DNA of 64,000 bases from Methylobacterium aerolatum (GTDB taxonomy: Bacteria; Pseudomonadota; Alphaproteobacteria; Rhizobiales; Beijerinckiaceae): assembly GCF_022179085.1 (NCBI RefSeq), contig NZ_BPQE01000004.1:248001-312000 (forward strand). Direction: 5' to 3'. A model generated the notes under the pieces. The model searched no databases and was not told the origin of the DNA. It worked only from the letters and a program-made list of their open reading frames with translations. The translations under genes were made by a program, and so were the position numbers. Positions within the stretch are counted from its first letter, which is position 1. Every line of letters starts with the position of its first letter. Shown in pieces: positions 44,566 through 56,464 of the stretch.

Positions 44566-44617
44566 TACAAGTCTCCCCGTTCGGCGGTCCGGCATCCGGA
44601 CCCATTCAGGCGACTCG

Positions 44618-44642
44618 AACGATGCGCGACGGCTCAGGTTCC
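44618..44642 (-). promoter_or_regulatory. EcfG promoter of the CsbD-like gene
   Basis: On the minus strand, GGAAC (44642-44638) and CGTT (44621-44618) are 16 nt apart, an exact match to the EcfG consensus. It lies 53 nt upstream of ATG 44565, almost the same distance as in the other csbD gene. Confidence 0.75.
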
Positions 44643-44683
44643 ACGCGCGCCGGATCAGGATCGCGTGTGCGACAGGCCCGGCA

Positions 44684-46624
44684 TCAGATCTCGATCTCGG
44701 TGCCCACCTCCACCACCTGCCGCGTCGGCACGCCGAAGAAGGCGCCGGTGCGCTCGGCGTTGCGCTGCATGAAGGCGAACAGGTTCTCCCGCCATGGCCA
44801 CATGCCGCGCGTGTCGCTCTTCGGGATCACGGTCTCGTGGCCGACGAACACCGTGATGTCCTCCAGGAAGCAGGGCGGCAGATGGCCGGAGCGGACGGCG
44901 CAGGCGATGCCCTCGGGGATCGAGGCCTCCTCCATGAAGCCGTAATGCAGGACCACCCGGTAGAGGTCAGGCGCCAGCACGGTCACCTTCGCCCGCCTGT
45001 CGATGGGGACGGTCGGCGTCTCCTCGTAGAGGGCCGTGACGATCAGCACCCGCTCGGGCATGGCATGACTGCGCTCCACGAAGCGGGACAGGTGGAGCGG
45101 GATGCCGTGCTCGGCGGAGGACATGAAGGCCGCCGTTCCCGGCAGGCGGATGAGCGTCTGGTGCCGGAGGCCGTCGAGGAACGCGGCCTCGGGCTGCCGC
45201 AGGGCGACCTTCGCCTCCTCGACCAGCATCGTCCCCTTCCGCCACGTCAGCATCATCAGCGCCACGAAACCCGCGAGCACCAGGGGAAACCAGCCGCCCT
45301 CCAGAAGCTTCACGCTGTTGGCGCCGAGGAAGACGAGATCGACGACGAGGAAGAAGCCGTTCACCGCGAGGATCGCGGCGAGGTTGTAGCCCCATTTGTG
45401 CGCGATCAGCGCCGCGAGGAGGGTGGTGATGGCCATCAGCATCGAGACGGCGATTCCGTAGGCCCCGGCGAGCGCGTCGGACGAGCCGAAGACCAGCACC
45501 GCCGTGACCGTGGCGAGCGCGAGCAGCCAGTTGACCGCCGGCACGTAGATCTGGCCACGCTCGTCGCTCGCCGTCTGCACGATGCGCATGGTCGGCAGGA
45601 AGCCGAGCTGGATCGATTGCTGGGTCAGGGAGAAGACGCCGGAAATGATCGCCTGCGAGGCGATGATGGTCGCCATCGTCGCCAGCCCGACCAGGGGAAT
45701 GTGCGCCCAGTCGGGGGCGAGGCGGAAGAACGGGTTCTCGATCGCGTCGGGCTCCGCGAGCAGGAGCGCGCCCTGCCCGAAATAGTTGAGCACCAGCGCC
45801 GGCAGCACCAGGGCGAACCACGCCACACGGATCGGCCGGGCCCCGAAATGGCCGAGGTCGGCATACATCGCCTCGCCACCCGTCACCGCCAGGAAGGCCG
45901 CGCCGAGCATGGCGAAGCTCACGTGCCACCCTGCATGGACGAGGAAGTCCACCGCCCGCAGGGGATTGAGCCCCTGGAGGATCTGCGGGGCATGGACGAT
46001 GGAGCCGATGCCGAGCAGCGCCAGCACCACGAACCACGCCAGCATCACGGGGCCGAAGATCCGGCCGATCCGTGCGACGCCCTGGCTCTGCACCGCGAAC
46101 AGCCCCACGAGGATCACCAGGGTGATCGGCACGATGTACCGGGACAGGCCGGGCGCATCGACCTTCAGGCCCTCCACCGCCGAGAGGACGGAGATCGCGG
46201 GCGTGATCGCCCCGTCGCCGTAGAGCAGCGCCGCCCCGAGGAGTCCGACCACGAGGAGCAGCGCGCGCCACGTCCCCGCTTTGGCGTGGCGGGCTCCGAG
46301 GAGCGCCAGCATCGCGACGATGCCGCCCTCCCCGTTGTTGTCCGCCCGGAGGATCAGGATCGCGTATTTGAGCGAGACGATCAGGATCAGCGCCCAGAAG
46401 ATCAGCGACACGGCGCCGATCACCGCGATCGGCGAGGCGCCGTCCCCTCCGCCGGCCGCCTTCACCGCTTCCTTGTAGGCGTAGAGCGGGCTCGTCCCGA
46501 TGTCGCCGTAGACGACGCCGAGGGCTCCCATGAGCAGGGCGGGGCTCATGCGGCCCCGGGTGTGGGTTTCGGAGGGCGGGACAGCCGGGACCGCGGTGCC
46601 GGCGGGGGTGAGGGTCTGGCTCAA
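44684..46624 (-). CDS. kup: Low-affinity potassium transporter Kup
   Basis: A 646-residue inner-membrane K+/H+ symporter with 12 helices in the first ~450 residues and a ~200-residue cytoplasmic C-terminal domain. The KUP signature GALGVVYGDIGTSPLYAYKE is near residue 35, followed by ADNNGEGGIVAMLALL. MYADLGHFGARPIRVAWF and NYFGQGALLL lie in the middle. It is the downstream neighbour of bioD, separated by a diverged repeat. Confidence 0.94.
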   Translation of the reverse strand: MSQTLTPAGTAVPAVPPSETHTRGRMSPALLMGALGVVYGDIGTSPLYAYKEAVKAAGGGDGASPIAVIGAVSLIFWALILIVSLKYAILILRADNNGEGGIVAMLALLGARHAKAGTWRALLLVVGLLGAALLYGDGAITPAISVLSAVEGLKVDAPGLSRYIVPITLVILVGLFAVQSQGVARIGRIFGPVMLAWFVVLALLGIGSIVHAPQILQGLNPLRAVDFLVHAGWHVSFAMLGAAFLAVTGGEAMYADLGHFGARPIRVAWFALVLPALVLNYFGQGALLLAEPDAIENPFFRLAPDWAHIPLVGLATMATIIASQAIISGVFSLTQQSIQLGFLPTMRIVQTASDERGQIYVPAVNWLLALATVTAVLVFGSSDALAGAYGIAVSMLMAITTLLAALIAHKWGYNLAAILAVNGFFLVVDLVFLGANSVKLLEGGWFPLVLAGFVALMMLTWRKGTMLVEEAKVALRQPEAAFLDGLRHQTLIRLPGTAAFMSSAEHGIPLHLSRFVERSHAMPERVLIVTALYEETPTVPIDRRAKVTVLAPDLYRVVLHYGFMEEASIPEGIACAVRSGHLPPCFLEDITVFVGHETVIPKSDTRGMWPWRENLFAFMQRNAERTGAFFGVPTRQVVEVGTEIEI

Positions 46625-46761
46625 CGGACCTCCGGCGACCGGCTGCGGAGGCTCCCTGGCCTCTCTTCACGACATAGCTAACAGCCGTCGCATGGCCGTC
46701 CAGCGACCGCTCGGGGGTGCCTCTCACAGAAGTGAAGGATTTGTCGCATTTCGCCCGTGCC

Positions 46762-46854
46762 CGTCAGCGCGAGCGCCGTGAAGCGATCCGGCGACGCGCT
46801 CCGGTTGGAGTCGCCACACTGTCCCGGCTCGCTTCGCGCCGCTCGCAATGACGG
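46762..46854. repeat. Diverged palindromic repeat, copy F
   Basis: A 93-bp element with the family's ends (CGTCAGCGCGAGCG on the left, CCGCTCGCAATGACGG on the right) and several changes inside both arms. It lies between the bioD stop and the kup start. Confidence 0.7.
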
Positions 46855-46880
46855 TGGGTGCGGATGTGGTACCGGCGGTG

Positions 46881-47545
46881 TCAGACGACCGCCGCCAGGG
46901 CGCCGGGCCCCTGTTCACCGCGCCCGACGCAAAGGACCGGAACGGGCGTGTGCCGGGCGACGGCCGCGGCGACCACCTGAGGCGGGGTCGGTGCCCCTTC
47001 GGTCTCGCTGATCACCACGGCGCGCAGGTCGAGGCCACGCAGCCTCAGCACCTCCGCCGCCGTCAGGGCATGGCTGATGGCGCCGAGATAGCTGCCGGAG
47101 ACGAGGGTCACGGGGATCCGCAGCGCCTCGATCCAGTCGAGGTTGGTCGCCTCGTCGGTGATGGGGCTCATCAGCCCGCCGACGCCTTCGATCACCACCG
47201 GGCACGCGGCGGAGGCGATCCGCTCCCGGCACCAGCCGACGATCTCGTCGAGGGTCAGGCGTCGGCCCTCCAGCGCGGCGGCCTGATCCGGGGCCAGGGG
47301 CGCCGCGAACCGCCAGGGCGAGCAGGCCGCCACGGTGGCCGCCGTGACAGGCAGTCCCTGGGCAGCCAGGAGGCGCGCGGTGTCGCTGTCGGCGAAGGCC
47401 GGATCCTCCACCGGGGCCACCCCGCTCGCCAGCGGCTTGAGGGCGAGGACCGGCCCGGCCGAGCGGAGGCGCCGGGTCAGCGCCGCCGTCACGTAGGTCT
47501 TGCCGATCTCGGTCCCCGCCCCGGCGACGAAGACGGCCCGGGGGC

Positions 47546-47549
<4 letters not shown>
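46881..47549 (-). CDS. bioD: Dethiobiotin synthase BioD
   Basis: An ATP-dependent carboxylase that closes the ureido ring in biotin synthesis. 222 residues from GTG 47549. P-loop [11 protein letters not shown] near the start, KPLASGV as substrate loop, and [12 protein letters not shown] with the second phosphate/metal site. Its start overlaps the secA stop by 4 nt (GTGA), so translation is coupled to secA. No other biotin gene is nearby. Confidence 0.9.
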
Positions 47550-50431
<2,882 letters not shown>

Positions 50432-50714
50432 CATGAACCTGCGGACGGGCGTGCCTGCCGACGGACGTGTCGTCGCGGGCCGGCCAGGGCGGAATTGCGC
50501 TGGCTTATAGAGGTAATCCTCGCCCCATGCACCTGAAAGAGCCGGGCTTGAGAATGCCTGTCCCAATGCCTGTCGCGCGGCGCCGTCGCGGCCGGTGAAA
50601 CGGGCGGCGCTTGCCTTCTGCCGGCGGGAGCGCCACCTGTGCCGCCGCCGCCCGCGCGAAGCCGGCGACCCACCGGCCGGGCCGGTCGCGGGATCGGCGA
50701 ACGAGGAACTAGGT

Positions 50715-51644
50715 ATGCGGATGAAAGCCCTTCACCGGCCCGTGAGCGCCCTCGCGCTGACGCTCGCCCTCGCTGGCGGCGCGATGGCGCAGTCTTCTCC
50801 GCCCGCTCCCGCCGCCGCCGAGAAGGCCCCGTCCGGCGCCGCGACGGCCGGTCCGGACACCGTGGTCGCCACCGTCAACGGCAAGCCGATCACCCAGGGC
50901 GACATCGCCATCGCCTCGGACGACCCGGCCCTGTCGCTGCCCGGCGTGGACGACGCCCAGAAGAAGAATCTGCTGGTCGACTACATGGTCGATCTCAAGG
51001 TCGGCGCCCAGGCCGCCGAGGCGGCCAAGATCGGTGAGACCGCCGACTTCAAGCGCAAGCTCGCCTACTTCCGCGACAAGCTCCTGCTGGACGACTACCT
51101 CGAGCAGGAAGCCAAGAAGGCGGTGACCTCCGAGGCCGAGCACGCCGTCTACGACCAGTCCGTCAAGCTGACCAAGCCCGAGGAGGAGATCCACGCCCGC
51201 CACATCCTCGTGGACAACGAGGGCGACGCCAAGAAGGCCGCGGCCCGCATCAAGGGCGGCGAGGACTTCTCGAAGGTCGCGTCCGAGACCTCGAAGGATC
51301 CCGGCTCCAAGGCCGAGGGGGGCGATCTCGGCTGGTTCACGAAGGAGCGCATGGTGCCCGATTTTGCCAACGCGGCCTTCGCCCTCAAGCCGGGCCAAGT
51401 GTCCGATCCGGTGAAGACCCAGTTCGGCTGGCACGTCATCAAGGTGGAGGAGAAACGGATGAAGCCGCAGCCCACCTTCGACGAACTGAAGGAGCAGATC
51501 GACCAGCACCTCATCCGCAAGGCGCAGCAGGACCTCGTGCTGAAGCTGCGGGCCGAGGCGAAGATCGACCGCAAGGACGGCGGCCCCGTCGAGACCCCCG
51601 CCACGCCGACGCCGGCCGCGCCGCCCCCGCCTTCGGTAAAGTGA
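50715..51644 (+). CDS. Periplasmic parvulin-type peptidyl-prolyl isomerase
   Basis: A 309-residue protein from ATG 50715, with GAGGAA upstream. Signal peptide [26 protein letters not shown] SurA/PrsA-like N-terminal helical region (residues ~50-150) is followed by a rotamase domain (~155-255) with [45 protein letters not shown] and [12 protein letters not shown], then a Pro/Ala tail. It helps fold exported outer-membrane proteins. It lies divergent from secA, which suits a secretion role. Confidence 0.9.
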   Translation: MRMKALHRPVSALALTLALAGGAMAQSSPPAPAAAEKAPSGAATAGPDTVVATVNGKPITQGDIAIASDDPALSLPGVDDAQKKNLLVDYMVDLKVGAQAAEAAKIGETADFKRKLAYFRDKLLLDDYLEQEAKKAVTSEAEHAVYDQSVKLTKPEEEIHARHILVDNEGDAKKAAARIKGGEDFSKVASETSKDPGSKAEGGDLGWFTKERMVPDFANAAFALKPGQVSDPVKTQFGWHVIKVEEKRMKPQPTFDELKEQIDQHLIRKAQQDLVLKLRAEAKIDRKDGGPVETPATPTPAAPPPPSVK

Positions 51645-51654
51645 GTTGGCAGCT

Positions 51655-51683
51655 CCGTCGCGTTCTCTGCTGCAACGCGACGG
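51655..51683 (+). terminator. Hairpin after the parvulin gene
   Basis: A perfect 10-bp stem (51655-51664 with 51674-51683) with a 9-nt loop begins 11 nt after the stop codon. It has no T-run. Confidence 0.55.
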
Positions 51684-51875
51684 CAGCAGGCGGTTGTTGA
51701 CGTCGTCCGGCCTCTTCCGGAAGGTCGGCGGCTGAACTGCGATCGTGGTCGCTTCGCCTTATGCTCGCAATGGCGCCCGAGAGGGGGGCACCTGACTCAA
51801 GACGGTCGGGCTCCCACAAATCCCCGGCGTCCCGGGTGTCCGGCCGGCAAGGCTCCGACATCCCTGAGTTCCGTT
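51684..51875. other. Intergenic stretch with repeat remnant
   Basis: No gene seen. 51749-51774 resembles the right arm of the palindromic repeat family (GCTTCGCC..ATGCTCGCAATGGC) without a partner arm. It is probably an old remnant next to intact copy G. Confidence 0.35.
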
Positions 51876-51967
51876 CGTCATTGCGATCGCAGCGAAGCAA
51901 TCCAGGGCTGCGGGACGATTCCGCCGGTGGCGTATCCCTGGATGGCTTCGCTGCGCTCGCAATGACG
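51876..51967. repeat. Palindromic intergenic repeat, copy G
   Basis: Arms 51876-51907 and 51936-51967 with GCGAAGCAATCCAGGG. Like copy C, the centre reads in the opposite orientation to copies A and B. It lies between the parvulin gene and a tiny convergent gene. Confidence 0.85.
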
Positions 51968-52063
51968 GAGAGGGCGACGACCTCTCCGACCGGACATTCA
52001 GGATGAGGTCCCGAGGCGCGGGGCGACGCTTGCGCTCTCAGAGACCGCGTGCCGGGCAACGCC

Positions 52064-52225
52064 TCAGTAAGGCCGGTCGGGCTTCAGGATGTAGGCGGAC
52101 CGGGCGGTGGCCGGCTCCGGCGTCACGCCGAGGGCGGACAGTTCCGCGTTGCGGCGCCCTTCCGCGATCCGGTCCAGGAGCACCACGAGGATCCATGGAC
52201 AGGCGATGCCGATGAAGTACGCCAC
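52064..52225 (-). CDS. 53-residue single-helix membrane protein
   Basis: Start GTG 52225, stop 52064-52066. Translation gives VAYFIGIACPWILVVLLDRI, a membrane helix, then a polar tail EGRRNAELSALGVTPEP with an aromatic end RPY. The ribosome site GGGAGGG lies 8 nt before the GTG. Codon third positions are almost all G/C. I do not recognise a family. Confidence 0.6.
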   Translation of the reverse strand: MAYFIGIACPWILVVLLDRIAEGRRNAELSALGVTPEPATARSAYILKPDRPY

Positions 52226-52386
52226 GGTGACGACCCTCCCGCTGTGAAGCCGGACTCAATAATCCGTACAAGCGATGATAGGTCGCGGCGCTTCGACAAC
52301 AAGCGCCCACCGCCACGTCATCCCTCGATGACGGGGCGGATCGCACCGGTCGGCGCAGGGGGAGCCGCAGGGCGCTACGCGCGAAT

Positions 52387-52623
52387 TCAGTAGGCCAGGG
52401 CGTTGGCCGAGCGGGTCCGGGCCGTTCGCTCGGTGCCCATCAGGGCATCGAGGCGGCTCATCCGGGCCGAGAAGCGGTCGACGGCCGCGTTGCGGGCCGC
52501 CGCTGGGGCGGGGACGTCCCTGACGGACGCGTGATGGCGGTGGTGCAGCGGCCGCGCCTCGGCCGTGACCGGCAAAAACGCCAGAATGGCGCCGAGGGTG
52601 AGGAGGCCGGATCGGCTCTTCAT
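52387..52623 (-). CDS. Small secreted His/Arg-rich protein
   Basis: A 78-residue protein from ATG 52623 with signal peptide MKSRSGLLTLGAILAFLPVTAEA. The mature part begins RPLHHRHHASVRD and is basic and Ala-rich, without cysteine. I do not recognise the family. The His cluster might bind metal, but this is speculation. It ends 140 bp after the reverse-strand 53-residue gene begins and is probably transcribed alone. Confidence 0.6.
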   Translation of the reverse strand: MKSRSGLLTLGAILAFLPVTAEARPLHHRHHASVRDVPAPAAARNAAVDRFSARMSRLDALMGTERTARTRSANALAY

Positions 52624-52762
52624 GGTGGTGGACCTTGAAGGATTGCCGCCCGGAAGCGGCACGGTTTCGCAGCCATAGCCACGGCGTGAACGTCAGACTG
52701 TGCGAAACCGCACGGAGGGAGTGGCCTTGCGGCGGCCGGACCCGATCGGGTCGCCGACCGCG

Positions 52763-53542
52763 CTAACCCCCCGCCCCGCCCCGTCGTGCGGTCAGCCACG
52801 AGGCGGCGAGCACCGCGAGGGTGATGAGCCCGACGAGGAGCGTCGAGGCCGCGTTGATTTCCGGGTTAACCCCCAGCCGCACTTGGCTGTAGAGGCGCAT
52901 CGGCAGGGTCGTCGCGCCGGGGCCGGAGACGAAGCTCGCGATCACCAGGTCGTCCAGGGACAGGGTGAAGGCGAGGAGGCCGCCCGCGAGGATGGCGGGG
53001 GCGAGGAGCGGTAGGGTGATGGTGGCGAGCACGCGCCAGGGTCCCGCGCCGAGGTCGGCCGCCGCCTCCTCCAGCGTCCGGTCCATCCCGCGCAGCCGCG
53101 CCGAGACCACCACCGCGACGAACCCCGTGCAGAAGGTGGCGTGGGCGATGACGATGGTGGCGATGCCCCGGTCGAGGCCGATGCCGATGAAGGTCAGGAG
53201 AAGCGACAGGCCGATCATCACCTCCGGCATCACCATCGGCCCGTAGACGAGGCCGGTGAACAGCGCCCGACCCCGGAACCGGCCGTGCCGCTCGAAGGCG
53301 AGCGCCGCCAGGGTGCCGAGGATCGTCGCGATGAGGCTCGCGAGGATCGCAACCTCCAGGGACACGAGGGCGCTGGCGATGAGCGGTGCATCGGAGAACA
53401 GGGCCGCGTACCACCGGAGCGAGAACCCGCCCCAGACGGTCACGAGGTTCGAGGCGTTGAAGGAGTAGGCCACCAGCACGGCGATCGGCGCGTAGAGGAA
53501 GGCGAGGCCGAGGGTCAGCGCCGTCCGCGTCACGGCGGTCAT
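52763..53542 (-). CDS. ABC transporter permease, PotC/PotI type
   Basis: A 259-residue, six-helix permease for spermidine/putrescine-type compounds. MYAPIAVLVAYSFNASNLVTVWGGFSLRWY-like sequence opens it. The EAA loop that contacts the ATPase is LEEAAADLGAGPWRVLATITLPLLAPAILAG. The start ATG 53542 overlaps the stop of the PotB-like gene (ATGA), so expression is coupled. It is last in the operon. Confidence 0.87.
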   Translation of the reverse strand: MTAVTRTALTLGLAFLYAPIAVLVAYSFNASNLVTVWGGFSLRWYAALFSDAPLIASALVSLEVAILASLIATILGTLAALAFERHGRFRGRALFTGLVYGPMVMPEVMIGLSLLLTFIGIGLDRGIATIVIAHATFCTGFVAVVVSARLRGMDRTLEEAAADLGAGPWRVLATITLPLLAPAILAGGLLAFTLSLDDLVIASFVSGPGATTLPMRLYSQVRLGVNPEINAASTLLVGLITLAVLAASWLTARRGGAGG

Positions 53543-54450
53543 GGAGTGTCCTCCCCGCCGCGCAGGCTCTCCCGGAACAGCACCACCGGGCCGACGACGA
53601 TGGCGAGCAGCAGCACGGCCACGGCCGCCGCCAGCGGCCAGTCGCGGTTGGAGAAGAACTCGCTCCACAGCACCCGGCCGAGCATCAGCGTCTCGGAGCC
53701 GCCGAGGAGGTCGGGGATCACGAACTCGCCCACCATCGGCACGAAGCACAGGGCCGCGCCCGCCGCGATGCCGGGCAGGCTCAGCGGGAGGGTGACGGTC
53801 CAGAAGATCCGCGCCGGGCTCGCCCCGAGGTCGGCGGCGGCCTCCCGCAGGCTCGGGTCGAGCCGGTCCATCACCGCGTAGAGGGGCAGGACCATGAAGG
53901 GCAGGTAGGCGTAGGTCAGGCCGATCATCACCGCCGCATCGGTGTTCAGGATCACGAGGGGGTGGGCGATCACCCCGAGCTTCAGCAGAACGAGGTTGGC
54001 GAGCCCCTCCTGCTTCAGGATGGCGATCCAGGCGTAGATGCGGATCAGGAAGCTCGTCCAGAACGGGACCACCACGAGGGCGACGAGCACCGGCTGCCAG
54101 CGCCGGGGCGCCCTCGCCAGGGCATAGGCGATCGGCGTGCCGAGGAGGACGAGGAGCGCCGTGGCGGCGCCCGCATAGGCCAGGGAGCCCAGGGTCGCCG
54201 CTTGGTAAAGGTCGTCCCGCGCCAGGGTGAGATAGTTGGTGAAGTTGAGCGCCTCGAGGAAGCTCGACCATCCGTCGAGGCCGCCCTGCCAATCGAGGAC
54301 GGGCAGGTAGGGCGGGATCGCGGTGGCCGGCTCGGAGAGGCTGATCTTCAGCGTGATCGCGAAGGGCAGCAGGAAGAACGCGCAGAGCCACAGGAGAGGG
54401 GGCAACCGCACGAGGCGGGCGGCGATCCGGTCGGGACGGGGGGCGGCCAT
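53539..54450 (-). CDS. ABC transporter permease, PotB/PotH type
   Basis: A 303-residue, six-helix permease. PLLWLCAFFLLPFAITLKISLSEP is the first helix, and the EAA loop is LREAAADLGASPARIFWTVTLPLSLPGIAAG. It pairs with the PotC-like protein to form the channel of a polyamine-type importer. It lies 10 nt after the ATPase gene. Confidence 0.87.
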   Translation of the reverse strand: MAAPRPDRIAARLVRLPPLLWLCAFFLLPFAITLKISLSEPATAIPPYLPVLDWQGGLDGWSSFLEALNFTNYLTLARDDLYQAATLGSLAYAGAATALLVLLGTPIAYALARAPRRWQPVLVALVVVPFWTSFLIRIYAWIAILKQEGLANLVLLKLGVIAHPLVILNTDAAVMIGLTYAYLPFMVLPLYAVMDRLDPSLREAAADLGASPARIFWTVTLPLSLPGIAAGAALCFVPMVGEFVIPDLLGGSETLMLGRVLWSEFFSNRDWPLAAAVAVLLLAIVVGPVVLFRESLRGGEDTP

Positions 54451-54460
54451 CGGCGCGGCC

Positions 54461-55531
54461 TCAAGCCGGGAGGATCACGGCGTCGGCCGGCGCGAAGGAC
54501 AGCCGCGTCGCGGCTCCCGGCTCCGGTCCGTCGCCGGGCGGGGCGCTCGCCCGCAGGGCCGATCCGTCGGGAAGGCGCAGGCCCCGCCGCACCCGGTCCC
54601 CCAGGAAGGTCGCGTCGAGGACGGTCGCTGGCAGGCCCTCCGCGCCGAGGCGGACGCTCTCGGGCCGCACGGCGACCACCACCTCCGCGCCCTCCGCCGG
54701 GGAGGAGCCGCCGTCCGTCGCCCGCACGGTACCGTGGACGGTGACGACCGCGCGGGTTCCGTCCGGGGAGGCGGGGCCGAGGCGGCCGGGGATGAGGTTC
54801 ACGTCGCCGAGGAGGCCGGCCACGTAGCGGCTCGCCGGGCGCCGGTAGAGCTCCGCCGGGGGGCCGACCTGCACGAGGCGGCCCCGTTCCATCACGCCGA
54901 TCCGGTCCGCGAGCATCATCGCCTCCTCGGGGTCGTGGGTCACGACGACGAAGCCGGTGCGCAACCGCCGCTGGACGGCGCGGAGTTCGCCCTGCGTCTC
55001 CTCGCGCAGGCCGCGGTCCAGGGCGCCCAGCGGTTCGTCGAGCAGGAGGAGGCCGGGCTCCCGCGCCAGCGCGCGGGCCAGGGCCACCCGCTGCCGTTGG
55101 CCGCCCGACAGGGTTTCGGGGCGGCGGTCGCCGAGACCGTCCAGCCGCACCAGGCGCAGCAGGCCGTCCACCCGCGCCGCCGCCTCGGCCCGCGGCCTCC
55201 CCTTGAGGCCGTAGCCGATGTTGGCCGCCACGCTCATGTGCGGAAACAGGGCGTAGGACTGGAACATCATGTTCACCGGCCGGCGGTGCGGCGGCAGGCC
55301 GGTGATGTCCTGGCCGCCGAGGCGGATCGTCCCCGCGCTCGGGGGCTCGAACCCGGCGATCATGCGCAGCAGGGTGCTCTTGCCGCAGCCTGAGGGGCCG
55401 AGGAGGCAGAAGAACTCTCCCTCCGAGAGCGCGAGGTCGATCCCGTCCACGGCGAGATGGGTGCCGAAGCGCTTCGTGAGGCCCCGCAGGGTGAGGCCCG
55501 CCGTGTCGAGGTGCGGCGCCGGATCGCCCAA
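54461..55531 (-). CDS. ABC transporter ATPase, PotA/PotG type
   Basis: A 356-residue ATPase. Walker A GPSGCGKST, signature LSGGQRQRVALARAL, Walker B LLLLDEPLGALD and the switch His in VTHDPEEAM are present, followed by a TOBE domain (~residues 260-356). Start TTG 55531, 4 nt after the Crp-like stop; no better start lies before the ABC domain. It energises the two permeases. A substrate-binding protein gene is not in the window. Confidence 0.9.
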   Translation of the reverse strand: MGDPAPHLDTAGLTLRGLTKRFGTHLAVDGIDLALSEGEFFCLLGPSGCGKSTLLRMIAGFEPPSAGTIRLGGQDITGLPPHRRPVNMMFQSYALFPHMSVAANIGYGLKGRPRAEAAARVDGLLRLVRLDGLGDRRPETLSGGQRQRVALARALAREPGLLLLDEPLGALDRGLREETQGELRAVQRRLRTGFVVVTHDPEEAMMLADRIGVMERGRLVQVGPPAELYRRPASRYVAGLLGDVNLIPGRLGPASPDGTRAVVTVHGTVRATDGGSSPAEGAEVVVAVRPESVRLGAEGLPATVLDATFLGDRVRRGLRLPDGSALRASAPPGDGPEPGAATRLSFAPADAVILPA

Positions 55532-55535
55532 GGCG

Positions 55536-56222
55536 TCAGGAATCCTCGCGCAGGGCCTCGGCGACGCGCGCCTCCAGCAGATCCGGCCGCCGCAGGACGA
55601 GGGCGCCGCGCGTGCGGTCGACCAGCCCCTCGGCCGCCATGGCCGTGAACTCTCGCGTCACCTGCTCCCGGCGGCAGCCGATACGCGCGGCGAGCACGTG
55701 GTGGTAGGGCGGCGGGGTGACGACCCGCTCGCCCTCCGTGCCCGCCCGCGGCACGGACAGGCGCAGCAACTCCGCGTAGAGCCTGTGGCGCAGGTCGAGG
55801 AGCGCGTGCTCCATCAGGCGGGTGTTCAACTCGCGCACGCGCTTGGCGAGCAGCCGCATCAGTCGGTCCGCGATGGCCTCCGAGGCGAAGACGATCTGCC
55901 GGAACACGGCCGCCGGCACGACGCAGACCTCGCCGCGGGTGAGCGCGCTCACGTTGGCCGAGCGGCCGATGCCGTCGATGGCGGCCAGCTCCCCGAAGAA
56001 GGCGCCGCCGCGCATCTCGCCGAGGATCACCTCCTTGCCGGACTGGGTCCGGTTGAGGATGCGCACCTCCCCCGTGGCGATGAAGTAGACGTCCGTGGAG
56101 ATGTCGTCGAAGTCGACGAGGGTCTCGTTCTCGTCGAAGCGGCGCCAGTGGCAGCGGGTCTCGAAGGGCGCGAGTTCGATGCCGGCATCCTTGAAGAAGG
56201 GTATGGTCCCCAGCCGTGCCAT
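55536..56222 (-). CDS. Crp/Fnr family transcriptional regulator
   Basis: A 228-residue protein from ATG 56222. A cyclic-nucleotide-type sensor domain (residues ~10-130) has GGAFFGELAAIDGIGRSANV and the EVRILNRTQSGKEVIL strand. The C-terminal Crp winged helix contains HHVLAARIGCRREQVTREFTAMAAEGLV. No FNR-type Cys cluster is seen, so it is not an iron-sulfur oxygen sensor. It is first in an operon with the polyamine-type transporter. Confidence 0.87.
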   Translation of the reverse strand: MARLGTIPFFKDAGIELAPFETRCHWRRFDENETLVDFDDISTDVYFIATGEVRILNRTQSGKEVILGEMRGGAFFGELAAIDGIGRSANVSALTRGEVCVVPAAVFRQIVFASEAIADRLMRLLAKRVRELNTRLMEHALLDLRHRLYAELLRLSVPRAGTEGERVVTPPPYHHVLAARIGCRREQVTREFTAMAAEGLVDRTRGALVLRRPDLLEARVAEALREDS

Positions 56223-56464
56223 CAACGCCGCCCCACCGCTGCTTCAACCGCCACCACCCTGAACGCTCGCCGGTCGGCGCCTTCGGGCATGATCCCGTGT
56301 GACGGTCACCTCGTGCAAAGGGCTGGGCTCGGTCCGATCGTGGCCGCCTGACCGCGCACGGTCAAGCACCCGTGATGAAAGGGCTCTTTCTTTGAGGTGA
56401 ATCGCGGCCTAAGGGGCGAAAGCCCGGGGGGGCCGCCAAGACGGTGGGGTACTTCGAGACGACC

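Noticed and set aside
56299-56309. GTGAC-G-GTCAC palindrome between the Crp-like gene and the LpxC-like gene
   Set aside because: The half-site spacing does not fit a CRP/FNR site. It may still be bound by something, but 11 bp is weak evidence in this GC-rich background.
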